Assembly: GCA_032718475.1 (NCBI GenBank)
Contig: JAUCBJ010006956.1
Coordinates: 117,334-181,333, forward strand
Length of the DNA: 64,000 nucleotides
Source: Nemertoderma westbladi
Lineage: Eukaryota; Xenacoelomorpha; Nemertodermatida; Nemertodermatidae
Reading direction: 5' to 3'
Shown here piece after piece: positions 21,390 through 31,681 of the stretch; within the stretch, counting starts at the first letter, position 1, and the number at the start of each line of letters is the position of its first letter. The notes below the pieces were generated by a model. The model was given only the letters and a program-made list of their open reading frames with translations. It was not told the DNA's origin and searched no databases. The translations under genes and the position numbers were made by a program.

Positions 21390-22070
21390 GATGGTCCATT
21401 ACAGTTCTTGGAATAGACTTTGTAAAGCGATCACGTATTTGAAACGGCTTTTCCACCATCATTATTCCAACACTAAAGAAATTCACAACGCCATCCCAGG
21501 ATAAGTTGAAAAGGTTAATGCTATCAAAGACCTTCCCACTTATCAGCTGCCCACTAAGTTTTAACGGACTAGATCACCCATCAGGAGCATGATAATACCA
21601 ACAAGCAACTACTGAGGCTTCTACAGTGCCATGAGGATCCTGAGAAGTATTTCCTGTTGATGAAATATCCACAGATGCGCTTAAAGGATTCCTTTTCTAT
21701 CATGATGTTTGACGGACTCATACGTGTTGGAGGGAGATTAACTAATGCACCGACTTTCCTTTGACACTAAGTACCCCATCATCATTAGAAATCTTGAAAT
21801 ACAAATCAAGATGATTGTAGATGTCCATAGTAATCTTTATCATGCCGGTAGGGAACGAGTTATTAGCGAAATTAGAACGCGCTATTATTTCCATAAGCCC
21901 CGTAGAGCTCTAAACCAAGTTCTTAGGAACTGTATACCATGTAGGAAAGCATTTAGTAGGCCTTTAACCCAGCGAGAGGCAGAATTACCTAGGGAAAGAG
22001 TAAGGTGTTATGTTGTTTGTATATTTAATCAAACATATGGAACATATTTGATTGGACTCTATAAAAACTG
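21390..22070 (+). pseudogene. Decayed BEL/Pao pol fragment (RNase H-integrase junction, zinc-binding domain)
   Basis: Broken frames on the plus strand match the end of a BEL/Pao polyprotein. SSWNRLCKAITYLKRL near 21400 and DGLIRVGGRLTNA near 21711-21755 are the typical sequence before integrase. The open frame at 21745-22071 then gives HSNLYHAGRERVISEIR and CIPCRK, the H2C2 integrase zinc-binding domain. Stops and at least one frameshift separate these pieces, and the catalytic integrase core is absent. It is unrelated in position to the two larger BEL elements downstream and is the only integrase-like sequence in the window. Confidence 0.75.
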
Positions 22071-22394
22071 AATACAACAAAATAAGTTAATAAAATACAA
22101 TACTAGCAGGTAAAAATACGGACAGTCCGGGGGGGGGGGGCTATATACATGGTTTGTCTGTTGTCACTAGCCATAGGGCTGTCCTCAGCTCCGATGTGCA
22201 CTGCGGTATACGTGTACACTCGCGGTAGTGTTCCTTAGCAGTTGCAGGGGAACCGCACATCCAACATACACATTCATCTGAGGGTCTCCAGCAGTTTGTT
22301 TTTGTACATATTCGGTGGTGGCAGCCGTTCGATATAAGCAGCACGGCAGAGCGACGATGAAATCCAGTTAGTCCAGTAAGGTATATATGTAACA
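22071..22394. other. Spacer with an oligo-G tract
   Basis: A run of about 10-11 G lies at 22130-22140. The opposite-strand frame 22141-22512 has several cysteines (CVCWMCGSP), but it runs into the foldback arm and is not supported as a gene. Confidence 0.4.
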
Positions 22395-23604
22395 AATATG
22401 TAACAGCTATATATGTAACAAAATAATTGTTTTCGGGTTTAACTTGGAAGCCTCCCCAAATAGTTGATATACAATTATATTTAAAATTATTTCCATGGTC
22501 ATGGTCATTCACCCGTCTTTAGTTAGAAATTTGTTTGCATGAAAGACAGTTTAGTTTAGTTTTTACTGATTTATTATCTCTTATCTGACTGGGGTAATAA
22601 TAAAGGATAGGATAAATTGAAGCAAAGTGTGACAGTAACAAATATTTCCCCGTCACCCTAGCATGTCTTAAGTATATCATATATCAAAGGGGGAAGTTTG
22701 GATTCACTGCATAAATGCAGTTCACCAAACTTCCCCCGAATGCACACTGTAACTTCCCCCTTCCCCCAAATATCCACTGTTGAATTAATTTGAAGTGATA
22801 TAATAAGTACAAAATTGTGCGAGTTTTTAATTGTGTGGTCCATTTGTTGTTTGATCTCTATTTATTGTTTTAAGTGCATTTAATATCACACTGGTTTTTA
22901 GAATATTATACTATACAACCTTATGTTTTATTAATTTACCCAATCGAAGCCTCATAAGGGGGGGGTTATTTGTACGCATATCCCCTAATGCACTCAGTAA
23001 GGTTCAAACAACATATTAATATGAAAATAAAGTATCTGCAAAGAAAATAACCCAATACTATATAATTTGACCTTATTAAAAAATTTGCACTTTCGCACAC
23101 TTATTTGTACAAATGCACTTTAGCAGATCGTAATGGTGGCTCTTATTTAACAAACTTATGTTTATCCTCTACCGATCTACGATGGTGTATGATCAAGTGT
23201 AAGTCGCTAAAAGTGTCAAAAATCCAATTTAATAAATCTGGATTTGCGATTTTGGACCATATTCATGGACATTTTTAAGTCACTTTATAGACATAAAAAG
23301 TTAAACAAATGTTACGATTATAGTTAGAAATCATTCCAAACTACATTTTAATCCAAAAAATAATATTCTACGATGAATAGAACTGGAAATAACAGTGTTT
23401 GAAATATCGAAAAAATGTTCACTATTTAAGTGCATTTTGCACTAAGTGCACATGCGTCTTTTCCCAAGTTGTATCCTATTTCACACACTACAATCTATCC
23501 TCTATCCAATGAAAAAAGTTTCAGATTAAACGGCCCTGTAGAACCGAAGTTATTTATGTTTACAAATAGTCACTCGAAAATTTCAAATTCTCTTGGTCAC
23601 ATAG
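22395..23604. repeat. Left arm of the foldback element
   Basis: Inverted copy of the right arm. It contains an imperfect hairpin at about 22689-22732 (GGGGGAAGTTTGG ... CCAAACTTCCCCC) that is also present, reversed, at 27150-27195. Confidence 0.85.
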
Positions 23605-23667
23605 TCTAGTGGTTATCAATCACGTTAATGAAACCTAAGTTCGCGGGTTCGAAATCCAATATTGACC
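23595..23667 (+). other. tRNA-like sequence at the inner edge of the left arm
   Basis: The 73-base segment has an A-box-like TAGTCTAGTGG and a B-box-like GGGTTCGAAATCC. The 5' GGTCA can pair with the 3' TGACC. The T-stem and anticodon stem pair poorly, so it is more likely a tRNA-derived (SINE head) remnant than a functional tRNA gene. It begins where the similarity between the two foldback arms ends. Confidence 0.4.
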
Positions 23668-25106
23668 TGACCATTCTTAATTTTTTTGCAAAAAAAATAT
23701 TTTTATTTTTTCACTAAAATCGCTCTAACTTCGGTTCTGGTGGTCCAAATTCAATAAAATTGGTATATTCTTTGCCGTAATTTTTTTCTTAATCTTTTGA
23801 GAGGGGGTTATTTTTGGCCCAAAAAAATTAAAAAAAAGGGCCAAAATAACGCGATATTTTTCGACCCTTAAAATTCGTAATTTTAATTATATATGTTAAG
23901 ATAAAAGATAGCGGAGTTAATTTGATACTTTTTACAGGTACTTTTGGCGCAATACGCTAAATTATAATGTAATAGCGATTTGTTAAAAAAAAAATTGTTC
24001 GTCCCTTTTTATAAATATTATATTTCACACGATCGCCTGCCGCTCCAGTTTTATAATACCTCCGCGCTGTGATTAACGCTGTTAGATAGATAATTTAACG
24101 CACTATAAGTCTGTGTAAACAAATCTCCCGTAAGTTAAGTAGTTTTCGAGCTAGACGATTTCCCGCGAAGCAAGTTTGAAGCGCGAAATTATAATTTTGG
24201 CCCTCATTTTTTAATATCATCCTTGGAGCAAAACCGATAGCATATTTGAATTCCCCGTATGGATATTGACTGTATAGAATGTATCTTAACCAACTAAAGT
24301 TAAAAATAAAAAATTATTCGATAAAAACTACTTTACAAATTCTGGCCCTTTTTGGCCCCTATTACCGACATATTTGTTGTACCCCCATTCGATAGGAACG
24401 TAGCCCCAATGGTCTTCTACGAGTTTCATAAAAGAATTAGTGGATTCCTACCCGCGTTGTCGAATTAAACATTTCGGAAATAAGTTTTCCAAAAAAGACG
24501 GACAAAAACGTACAAATTTACAGCCCCTTTTTCCACCCGAAATTTTAATAAATATCTTACCCCCATTCGATACGAAGGTAGTACCACTCTTCCCCTTTCC
24601 AACCGCGTTACTTTCGTCCCCGTACGATTAATATTAGCCGAGTTATGGCGGATCCCACAAAGTCATTTTGTCCGTTTTTTCAACTTTGACGGACATTTTC
24701 GGAAAAAAGCCGTGGTAATCTTTTTTGAAAAAAAAAACGAATTCACTAATTAATCCCTTCTATCGTATCCCGGCGTCGGCTAAGCAATAACCTAGGGTTT
24801 TTTCGAGCCACTGTAGAGCGCCTTTCAAAAAAATTTTAAAATTGTCGAAAAAATGACGGATTTTTGTCCGCCGTGTCCGTCGAAGGGTTAGATTTAATAA
24901 TGTTAGAGTTGCTAATATCTTAGAATTCCGAGCCGCTCCCCTGGTGAGAAAATAAAAAAATTTGGTCTGTTCCTTCATCGAAAAGTCCCCCAGAATCCCA
25001 AGTTAACCTATATAGTTAGCGATGGCCTGCGGCTTTAGGAGCGGCCGCGGTATTCACCTCCCTCATAGCGGCCGCGGCGGTGTTGCGTCAAATGGAGAAA
25101 TATTTA

Positions 25107-25928
25107 TCCCACCAAGAGAATTTGAAATTTTCGAGTGATTATTTTTAAACATCAATAACTTCTGTTCTACTGGGCCGTTTGATCTGAAACTTTTTTCATT
25201 GGATAGAGGATAGATTGTAGTGTGTGAAATAGGATACAACTTGGGAAAAGACGTATGTGCACTTAGTGCATAATGCACTTAAAAAGTACACATTTTTTCG
25301 ATATTTCAAACACTATTATTTCCAGTTCCATTCATCGTAGAATGCTATTTTTTGGATTAAAATGTAGTTTGGAGTGATTTCTAACTATAATCGTAACATT
25401 TGTTTAACTTTTTATGTATATAAAGTGACTTAAAATGCCCATGAATATGGTCCAAAATCGCAAATGTCGCGATTTATTAAATTAGATTTTTTACACTTTT
25501 AGTGACTGACACTTGATCATACACCATCGTAGATCGGTAGAGGATAAACATAAGTTTGTTAAATAAGAACCACCATTACGATCTGCTGAAGTGCACTTGT
25601 ACAAATAAGTGTGCAAAAGTGCAAATTTTTTAATAAGGTCAAATTATATAGCATTAGGTTCTTTTCTTTGCAGATACTTTATTTTCATATTAATATGTTG
25701 TTTGGCTCATACTGAGCGCATTAGGGATATGCGTACAAATAAGCGGCCCTTATTAAGGCTTCGATTGGGTTAATAAATAAAACATAAGGTTGTAATATTC
25801 TAAAAAACCAGTGTGATATTAAATGCACTTTAAACAATAAATAGAGATCAAATAACAAATGGACTACACAATTAAAAACTCGCACAATTTTGTACTTATT
25901 ATATCGCTTCAAATTAATTCAACAGTGG
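25107..25928. repeat. Right arm of the foldback element, inner part
   Basis: Reverse complement of about 22780-23604. It is interrupted after AACAGTGG by a solo LTR and resumes at 27129. Confidence 0.85.
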
Positions 25929-27128
25929 TGTAAAAGCTTTTGCGGGATATAACTGGCCCTTTTGCTTCGCAATCCAGTTTCCCTTAATGCGCTCAAATAC
26001 TCTAAAGAAAAACTCCCTAACTCAAAGGATGAAAGCTACCGGCTGATTGGCTGATTTGCCTAGCGACGGCCTCTTTGTTGGGTTCGATCAACCAACCAGA
26101 GCAAGGTCAACCAAGCAGAGCGATTCAGCCTTATGTTGGCTAAATCAATGTAATTGGCTGCAAAGGCTAGGGTGGTTTGGCATTTTAGACGATTTGGAAC
26201 CTGTGGAATATGGAACTCTGCCAATGAGAGCTTTTCCTTTCTGTGTTGAAATCTACCTGCAGCAGCTCACAGGGTTCAGTGTGTTGGTTTTCCTGATGCC
26301 ATGAACATCGGCCATGGAATTATTCTGAATTATTCCAACATTAGAACGTCTTTAATTATAAGATCACATAACTGTTACCGGTACATGACCAGCACTGGAC
26401 AGCGTGAGGACCGGTACGGTACCTGCTGCTGTATTGCACATTATTTACTGCTATTTGCTGTTTGTTATTAAATGTATCATTCGTTTGCATATTGTTATTT
26501 GGAGAATAACTATAAACGATCAGAAACCCCGATCTTCTTGATACACTAAGGTTAGAGAGACCGGCTACATATAGCAATTGCGGCTTATATTATCGTGGTT
26601 TGTAGTGTGTAGTGAATTGAATGCTATTTTATAGGCCCTACAAATGCCGGTTGCTATTCTCTTTATATATGATTAAAATCAGTGACTATCGGCAATTCAG
26701 TGTGCAGCGGTGTGCAATAGTCTGTATGTGCTTGTCCGCGTAACAAAGCATCTCCTAAAGAATGCGCCTTATGTGTAACTTATAATCCATTCGTTGTGTT
26801 TAGTGTAAGCCATAGCTCTGTTTATATAGATAGAGCGCCACGTCCTAAAGGAACTGCTAATATTTCCCGAAAGTGAATAATATTTGTCAGAGATTATATA
26901 TTAACGATCAATCGAATAGTACGGTAGGCCTGCACCGCAATCAAATTAAAGCATCCGAATCCAGTCTCCCGGGTATATCCAGCGGGTGAATGGTCGCGCA
27001 TAGACTGGCTTCGGCTAATGTTGGATTTATTTGTGTCAAATACTTGTCATAGGCTAAAGTCGATTTATAACCTAGAAGACATATAGATTTGGCGGGTTAA
27101 ACTGCCAAAGGTCTTAAAAGCGCGAACA
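25929..27128 (+). mobile_element. Solo BEL/Pao-family LTR (1,200 bp) with 5-bp target duplication AGTGG
   Basis: The segment starts TGTAAAAGCTTTTGC and ends AAAAGCGCGAACA, with TG...CA termini. It is flanked on both sides by AGTGG (25924-25928 and 27129-27133), and removing it rejoins the foldback arm exactly. It resembles the LTRs at 38210-39352 and 51719-52872 (reverse complement), for example GCGCCACGTCCTAAAGGAAC near 26834 and GGTTAAACTGCCAAAGGTCT near 27095. A solo LTR arises by recombination between the two LTRs of a full element. ORFs inside it (such as 26047-26304) are not genes. Confidence 0.93.
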
Positions 27129-27490
27129 AGTGGATATTTGTGGGAAGGGGGAAGTTTGGTGAACTGCATTTATGCAGTGAATCCAAACTTCCCCCTTTGA
27201 TATATCATATACCGGTACTTAAGACATGCTAGGGTGACGGGGAAATATTTGTTACTGTCACACTTTGCTTCCATTTATCCTATCCTTTATTATTACCCCA
27301 GTCAGATAAGAGATAATAATCAGTAAAAACCAAACTAAACTGTCTTTCATGCAAACAAATTTCTAATTAAAGACGGGTGAATGACCATGACCATGGAAAT
27401 AATTTTAAATATAATCGTATATCAACTCTTTGGGGAGGCTTCCAAACCCAAAAACAATTATTTCGTTACATATAATATAGTTAATAACGT
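27129..27490. repeat. Right arm of the foldback element, outer part
   Basis: Reverse complement of about 22395-22762. It carries the same imperfect hairpin (27150-27195) and the CATGACCATGG stretch near the outer end. Confidence 0.85.
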
Positions 27491-28050
27491 TGTATGTTCT
27501 TCTTCCTCTCATAATAAAATATATATGAAATATCTCTGATCGCTGTGCCCTGGACATTTCACAACCAAAATGTTTCAGTGTGAAAACTGTAGGCCTACCA
27601 CACCCCGCCCAACCGACTGACAACGTTTGAAACAGCAGTATCCTTATGCCACCTCGTTTTTTTTTGTCGCTCGCCCCACCTCCACATTTAATGGGTATGA
27701 TAGATATTGTCTGTGTGTACACAACGTTTTGGTCTAAGCGCTTCTCAGTTATCCCATACTGTATAACTGTAGTCAATTTGTTGGGGTTGTTTGACACCAA
27801 GTACTCAATTAAATTCAATTTGAAGATCACATGATATATTAATCATCAATATTTAATTGCTATTTTTAATTGAATCCTAGATTAATCATAGAATGCAATT
27901 AGCAATGACTTGGCCGGTACGATAATAATTAAGATGGAACCGGTTTGGCAGGGTTGGGCTGAATACTGAATATGATTATGTGGTTGGCGATGTCGAGATT
28001 TGGCTGGTTGATAATTGAGGTGTTGTTGCAGCATACGTCATAAAGTTTAA
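27491..28050. other. Spacer between the foldback element and the host gene island
   Basis: No gene is supported. The minus-strand frame 27405-27830 begins outside and ends inside the foldback arm and has no recognisable domain. Confidence 0.4.
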
Positions 28051-28201
28051 CCAATCGCAAGATGTTTTAAGCTCTACTATATATAGAAACCTGGTCATCA
28101 ATACCGGATTGAATCAGTAAAAGTGACTAATAACTGGTATTGCTTTGGTCACTAATGGTATTCTATGGTCTATGATTCATCACTGTAATTGTAACAATGT
28201 G

Positions 28202-28209
28202 TATAAATA
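28202..28209 (+). promoter_or_regulatory. Candidate TATA box (TATAAATA)
   Basis: TATAAATA lies about 150 bases before the ATG at 28359. A second candidate, TATATATAG at 28078-28086, follows a CCAAT at 28051. Which one is used, if either, cannot be told from sequence. Confidence 0.3.
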
Positions 28210-28358
28210 CAGTATGAACTACCACTGTATACAGTGAATAAGAAATCCAGAAATCTTTCAAAATATTAGATATCTAAGGCGCCATACTTTAAATATTGAA
28301 CTACTGTATTAGCCGCTGTACCTGTAAGTGTATTTGAATATTTACCGAACTTTTAATA

Positions 28359-29348
28359 ATGTTTGACGAAAAAGAGGTTGAAGTCCCCTTTACTGTTAGC
28401 GACATGTGGTCGACGACGAAGCTGTCCAATGATGAAATTTGGATGGGAAACACTTTAGACTTAGAGTTTAAACGTTTCATCACCCACATTGAGGGAGATG
28501 TCAAGTCGAAGAACAAAACAAAAGAAAATCCGGAAGAAGAACAAGAAGAAATCACAGAGCCTAGAAGAGTCAGACAACCGAGCAAGGAACAGAAGAAGTA
28601 TTGCCGGGAATGGAGACGAAACAGCCTATCTTATTCTGATGTTGAAAAAAAATCCAACCCGAAAGAAATAAAGAATAAGTCAGTTTCGTTTTCGTTACCG
28701 GCCTCGCGACGTGCATCCGTTTCCATGGCAACTCCAGCAAAAGGTAGACGGCATTCGTGCACTCCTTCCATGTTATTCGTGGAATCGACATTTTCTTTCT
28801 CAAGTTCCAGGAGACACTCTCTCGATAGTAAGACAGCTGATGCTATTGAAACACAGCTTTGTAATTATAACAAAGAAGATGATTCCATAATAGAAGACAC
28901 AGTCATTGTATATGAAGAAGAAGAATTCGATAACGACGATGCATTTTGTGAAGACTTGGTCGACAACGATGATATCAATGCCTCGGTAAATAAAGTTAAT
29001 ATGGAATTCATTATCTCAGAATTCCAGAGTTCCGGCTGCCGGTCTGACAAAAACTGCTGCAAGAAAAATATTCAAGCTGGAATTTCGCCTCTCACAATCG
29101 AAAACTTCCGCAACTCAAAATGTCACCAATGCACCAAAAATTTCTACAACGATTTGGTGAGCTTCCTCGGTGATGAGAAAATGTTTGCTGGAATTTCTGT
29201 TGAGACCTCTTGCGGTAACAAGAAGGACTGTACACGCGCTCACGTTCCTGTTGTTAACGAGCGTTCGCTTTACCGTTGCGATTGCCATGATTGCAGCAAA
29301 CTGTTTATCTCTACTTGCGTTTCATTCGTGTCTGCTGCTTGTGCCTGA
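28359..29348 (+). CDS. Uncharacterised Ser/Arg- and Cys-rich protein (329 aa), intronless
   Basis: The ORF starts at ATG 28359 and ends at TGA. The N-terminal ~90 residues are mixed and acidic (EENPEEEQEEITE-like). Residues ~110-155 carry three basophilic-kinase-type sites (SRRASVS, GRRHSCT, SRRHSLD). An acidic stretch (YEEEEFDNDD) follows. The last ~110 residues have many cysteines in pairs (CRSDKNCCKK, CHQC, CGNKKDC, CDCHDC), which suggests metal binding or disulfides; no signal peptide is present. Codon use and the absence of repeats fit a genuine host gene. Only a weak polyadenylation signal is seen (AATAAA at 29858). I do not recognise the family. It could be one long exon of a larger gene or a lineage-specific gene. 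Confidence 0.6.
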   Translation: MFDEKEVEVPFTVSDMWSTTKLSNDEIWMGNTLDLEFKRFITHIEGDVKSKNKTKENPEEEQEEITEPRRVRQPSKEQKKYCREWRRNSLSYSDVEKKSNPKEIKNKSVSFSLPASRRASVSMATPAKGRRHSCTPSMLFVESTFSFSSSRRHSLDSKTADAIETQLCNYNKEDDSIIEDTVIVYEEEEFDNDDAFCEDLVDNDDINASVNKVNMEFIISEFQSSGCRSDKNCCKKNIQAGISPLTIENFRNSKCHQCTKNFYNDLVSFLGDEKMFAGISVETSCGNKKDCTRAHVPVVNERSLYRCDCHDCSKLFISTCVSFVSAACA

Positions 29349-31115
29349 CTACAGCGAAAAAAACTGTCAAACTTTACAACCTCTTTTATTGTATGTCTTT
29401 ATTTTTTTGCAATTGTTGTGCTGTATTTGTGCTACTTGTATTACTTATTCATTTATCTAACCGTCTTTATAAAATCAGCCATTGCGAACATATGTATTGT
29501 TTTAGTTTATAAGCTAATCTACCAAGGCCAGGCATGGCTTGTTCCTAGATCTAGAACGTGTTTCAAGACCTACTGTACATGTTTTTAGAATATGATCCTA
29601 CTTTAAACTCAACATTTCAGAATGTTTTGTTTGTATCGTGCAGGTTAGTGAAGTTGAAGAATAGGTTATTATAGGTGGGATGAACGATTAAACAAAACAA
29701 TGAACGAGCGTTAGAAATTTGAGACGGTTGGGAAACTTGATGAAAATCCCATTTCGGCGAATTAAAATCTCACCTTGACGAAATAATAATTAATGATGCT
29801 AATTATTACTCAAGGAAATAGGAGAAGGCAGGGTGGCATGTTATTCTTAATCAAAACAATAAACGAAAGACAATGGAACAGTTATATTTTTGGGAGTAAT
29901 AAGCCGTTATTTTGGATAGATTTTCTCCAGCAGTATAGGGATGAGTTATTAATACGATAGCACCCACCCCCCCCCCCCCCCTCCCCTCATATTTGAGAAA
30001 TTTAGGCCTAAAGAAAAATAATAATACAGTATGGTCAAAAAGTAAAAATCTAGGGTAAGACAAACTATAAAATTGTTCTTATTGTACCACCACACCACCG
30101 TGTACAACGTTAAACTGACTGTCATTTAATGTCATAAGATGTCATTTAGAATTACACACAGAGTAGGCTACTTTGAATTTATCAAATAGGCGGGACTTTT
30201 GATGCAAATGGGGGACTTCCCCCCCCCCCCCCCCCCCCTGTCTTGAAATTATTGTTATGGTAAAATGTAACCAAGTTTGGTTCCATTTGATGTGAAATTA
30301 ACCAACTTCAAACACTTGCCACGATGTCGACAACGACGACAGACTGTCTACTAATTATACCGCTATGCTAACAATCACCTAGACTTCGTGGCTCGCCCCA
30401 CAATCGGAGTTGGGGTATACTAGGGTTTTCACTTTTCGGTTTCAATTTTTTGCATTTTCATATACATAATGACCATTTTCTTTATATTTCTCACCCCAGC
30501 CAGGTATTCACTATTAGTAGACCCCCTCATCCTAAATGATGCTTAGTTAGTGAGCTTCCATTGGAAATCCATTGTCCAGTCTCCCTGGTACCAGTAAAGG
30601 TGGTTCAGAGATACACTTTACCGTGGCAGCTCTGCGATACAGATTGGTCTCATTGCTGTCAGTTAATACGCTCCGCACAACAGAACACGTTCGTGGAGCC
30701 TTCGCGCAGCACCAAACTCGGCTAACCGAGAAAGCTGTGTTCCCGATTACTTGTTTCTGATTGCTCTACTAGGCCTACTTCGTTAGGCCTACTTGTTCTA
30801 TTTAATCAATGCTCTTAGGTAACTACAACCAAATTTCAGATGAATGTGATGGTTGGTTCTATAATTACAGCTACTTCTACGTTTCTGTCAATTCGCCCCC
30901 AACCATCAGGCGAGACAGAGGCGAGCAGACAGAGGAACAATAAATGTGAAATGAAACCTTTGACTGACCACATGTTTACCGTTTAATTTCAAGAATAATT
31001 GACCGACTTATTTCGGTTTTTATCAAAAGTCTGAAACTACTGTCTGAGTTTTGACCAAGCTTGAGATTCTAATCTTTTGGCAGACTACATACGTATCAAG
31101 TTCGGTTTAATTTCA
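29349..31115. other. Intergenic region with two oligo-C tracts
   Basis: C runs of about 15 and 20 bases lie at 29967-29981 and 30219-30238. Short frames here (29851-30063 minus, 30572-30760 plus) have no recognisable content. No repeat element was identified. Confidence 0.5.
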
Positions 31116-31199
31116 TCAAGGAATAACTGAGTTATTAGCGATCAAAAATTTACAACGTCGACGACAGACAATGGTACCTATATACTTGAATGAGCTTAC

Positions 31200-31346
31200 C
31201 TTGTTAGGATCCATGTTAGCACTGATGGAAAGGATTTCCTGTAAGGCTTCCAAGTTTGTAAAAACATATGAATGTTGAGCGTTCGAATACTTTTTGCCCA
31301 TGTTTGTTTCATCTTTTTGCATCTTCGTGAGGCTACTGTATTTCAT
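31200..31346 (-). CDS. Possible first coding exon of a divergent gene (49 codons)
   Basis: On the minus strand an ATG at 31346 (context TAAAATGAAA) opens 49 codons that end with AAG at 31200, followed immediately by GTAAGC, a near-consensus splice donor (AAG|GTAAGC). The exon would be phase 0. The peptide is hydrophilic with a short helix (NLEALQEILSISANMD). The start lies 336 bases from the start of the FBXO7-like gene on the opposite strand, so the two could share a promoter region. No second exon was found to the left, and the family is unknown. Confidence 0.35.
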
Positions 31347-31640
31347 TTTATTTAATAATTACTGTACACACAATCTGGAAAATTTTATTTGTTTTAAAAT
31401 ATAAAATTTAATTATAAATTACGTTTAAATATAAGTCTATGAGCCAATTTACCTTACCGAAATGTAATTTACTACCTAATAATGTTTGTATTCATGTTAA
31501 CTGTCGTTCCAGAATACAACAGTAAACTTGTGTAGGTATTATACGTACAAGTAACTAAATGTTTTTGTTATCAATGCATTAGGTATTCTTTCTATGGAAT
31601 TGACATAGACCTATCTAGTTAGTAGATTCTGCAGAACCAA

Positions 31641-31648
31641 TATAAATA
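31641..31648 (+). promoter_or_regulatory. Candidate TATA box of the FBXO7-like gene
   Basis: TATAAATA, preceded directly by CCAA, lies 34 bases upstream of the ATG at 31682. If used, the 5' UTR would be only about ten bases, so the real start site may be elsewhere. Confidence 0.3.
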
Positions 31649-31681
31649 ATATGTAGTAATAAAACTGTAATTAAAAATACA

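Larger units (their letters stand above)
22395..27490. mobile_element. Giant foldback element with ~1.2-kb inverted arms
   Basis: The left arm (about 22395-23604) reappears as its reverse complement at about 25107-27490, apart from a 1.2-kb LTR insertion in the right arm. Matching landmarks: GGGTGAATGACCATGACCAT (27374 onward) mirrors 22491-22513, the hairpin GGGGGAAGTTTGG occurs in both arms, CTTTGCAGATACTTTATTTT (25668) mirrors 23030, and CCAAGAGAATTTGAAATTTT mirrors 23580. The loop (23605-25106) has no convincing ORF. It contains two loosely similar blocks around CCCCATTCGATA (24384 and 24560) and a GC-rich GCGGCCGC pair near 25042 and 25069. No transposase is visible, so the element would be non-autonomous. 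Confidence 0.85.

Noticed and set aside
22141-22512. 123-codon minus ORF with several Cys (CVCWMCGSP)
   Set aside because: It runs across the outer boundary of the foldback element, has no domain and no splice context.
24440-25278. Short ORFs in the foldback loop as a possible transposase
   Set aside because: All are 60-72 codons, without DDE-type motifs, and several are low complexity.
29170-29512. Overlapping Leu/Phe/Cys-rich ORFs at the end of the orphan gene
   Set aside because: They overlap the better-supported 28359-29348 frame and read into the AT-rich 3' flank.
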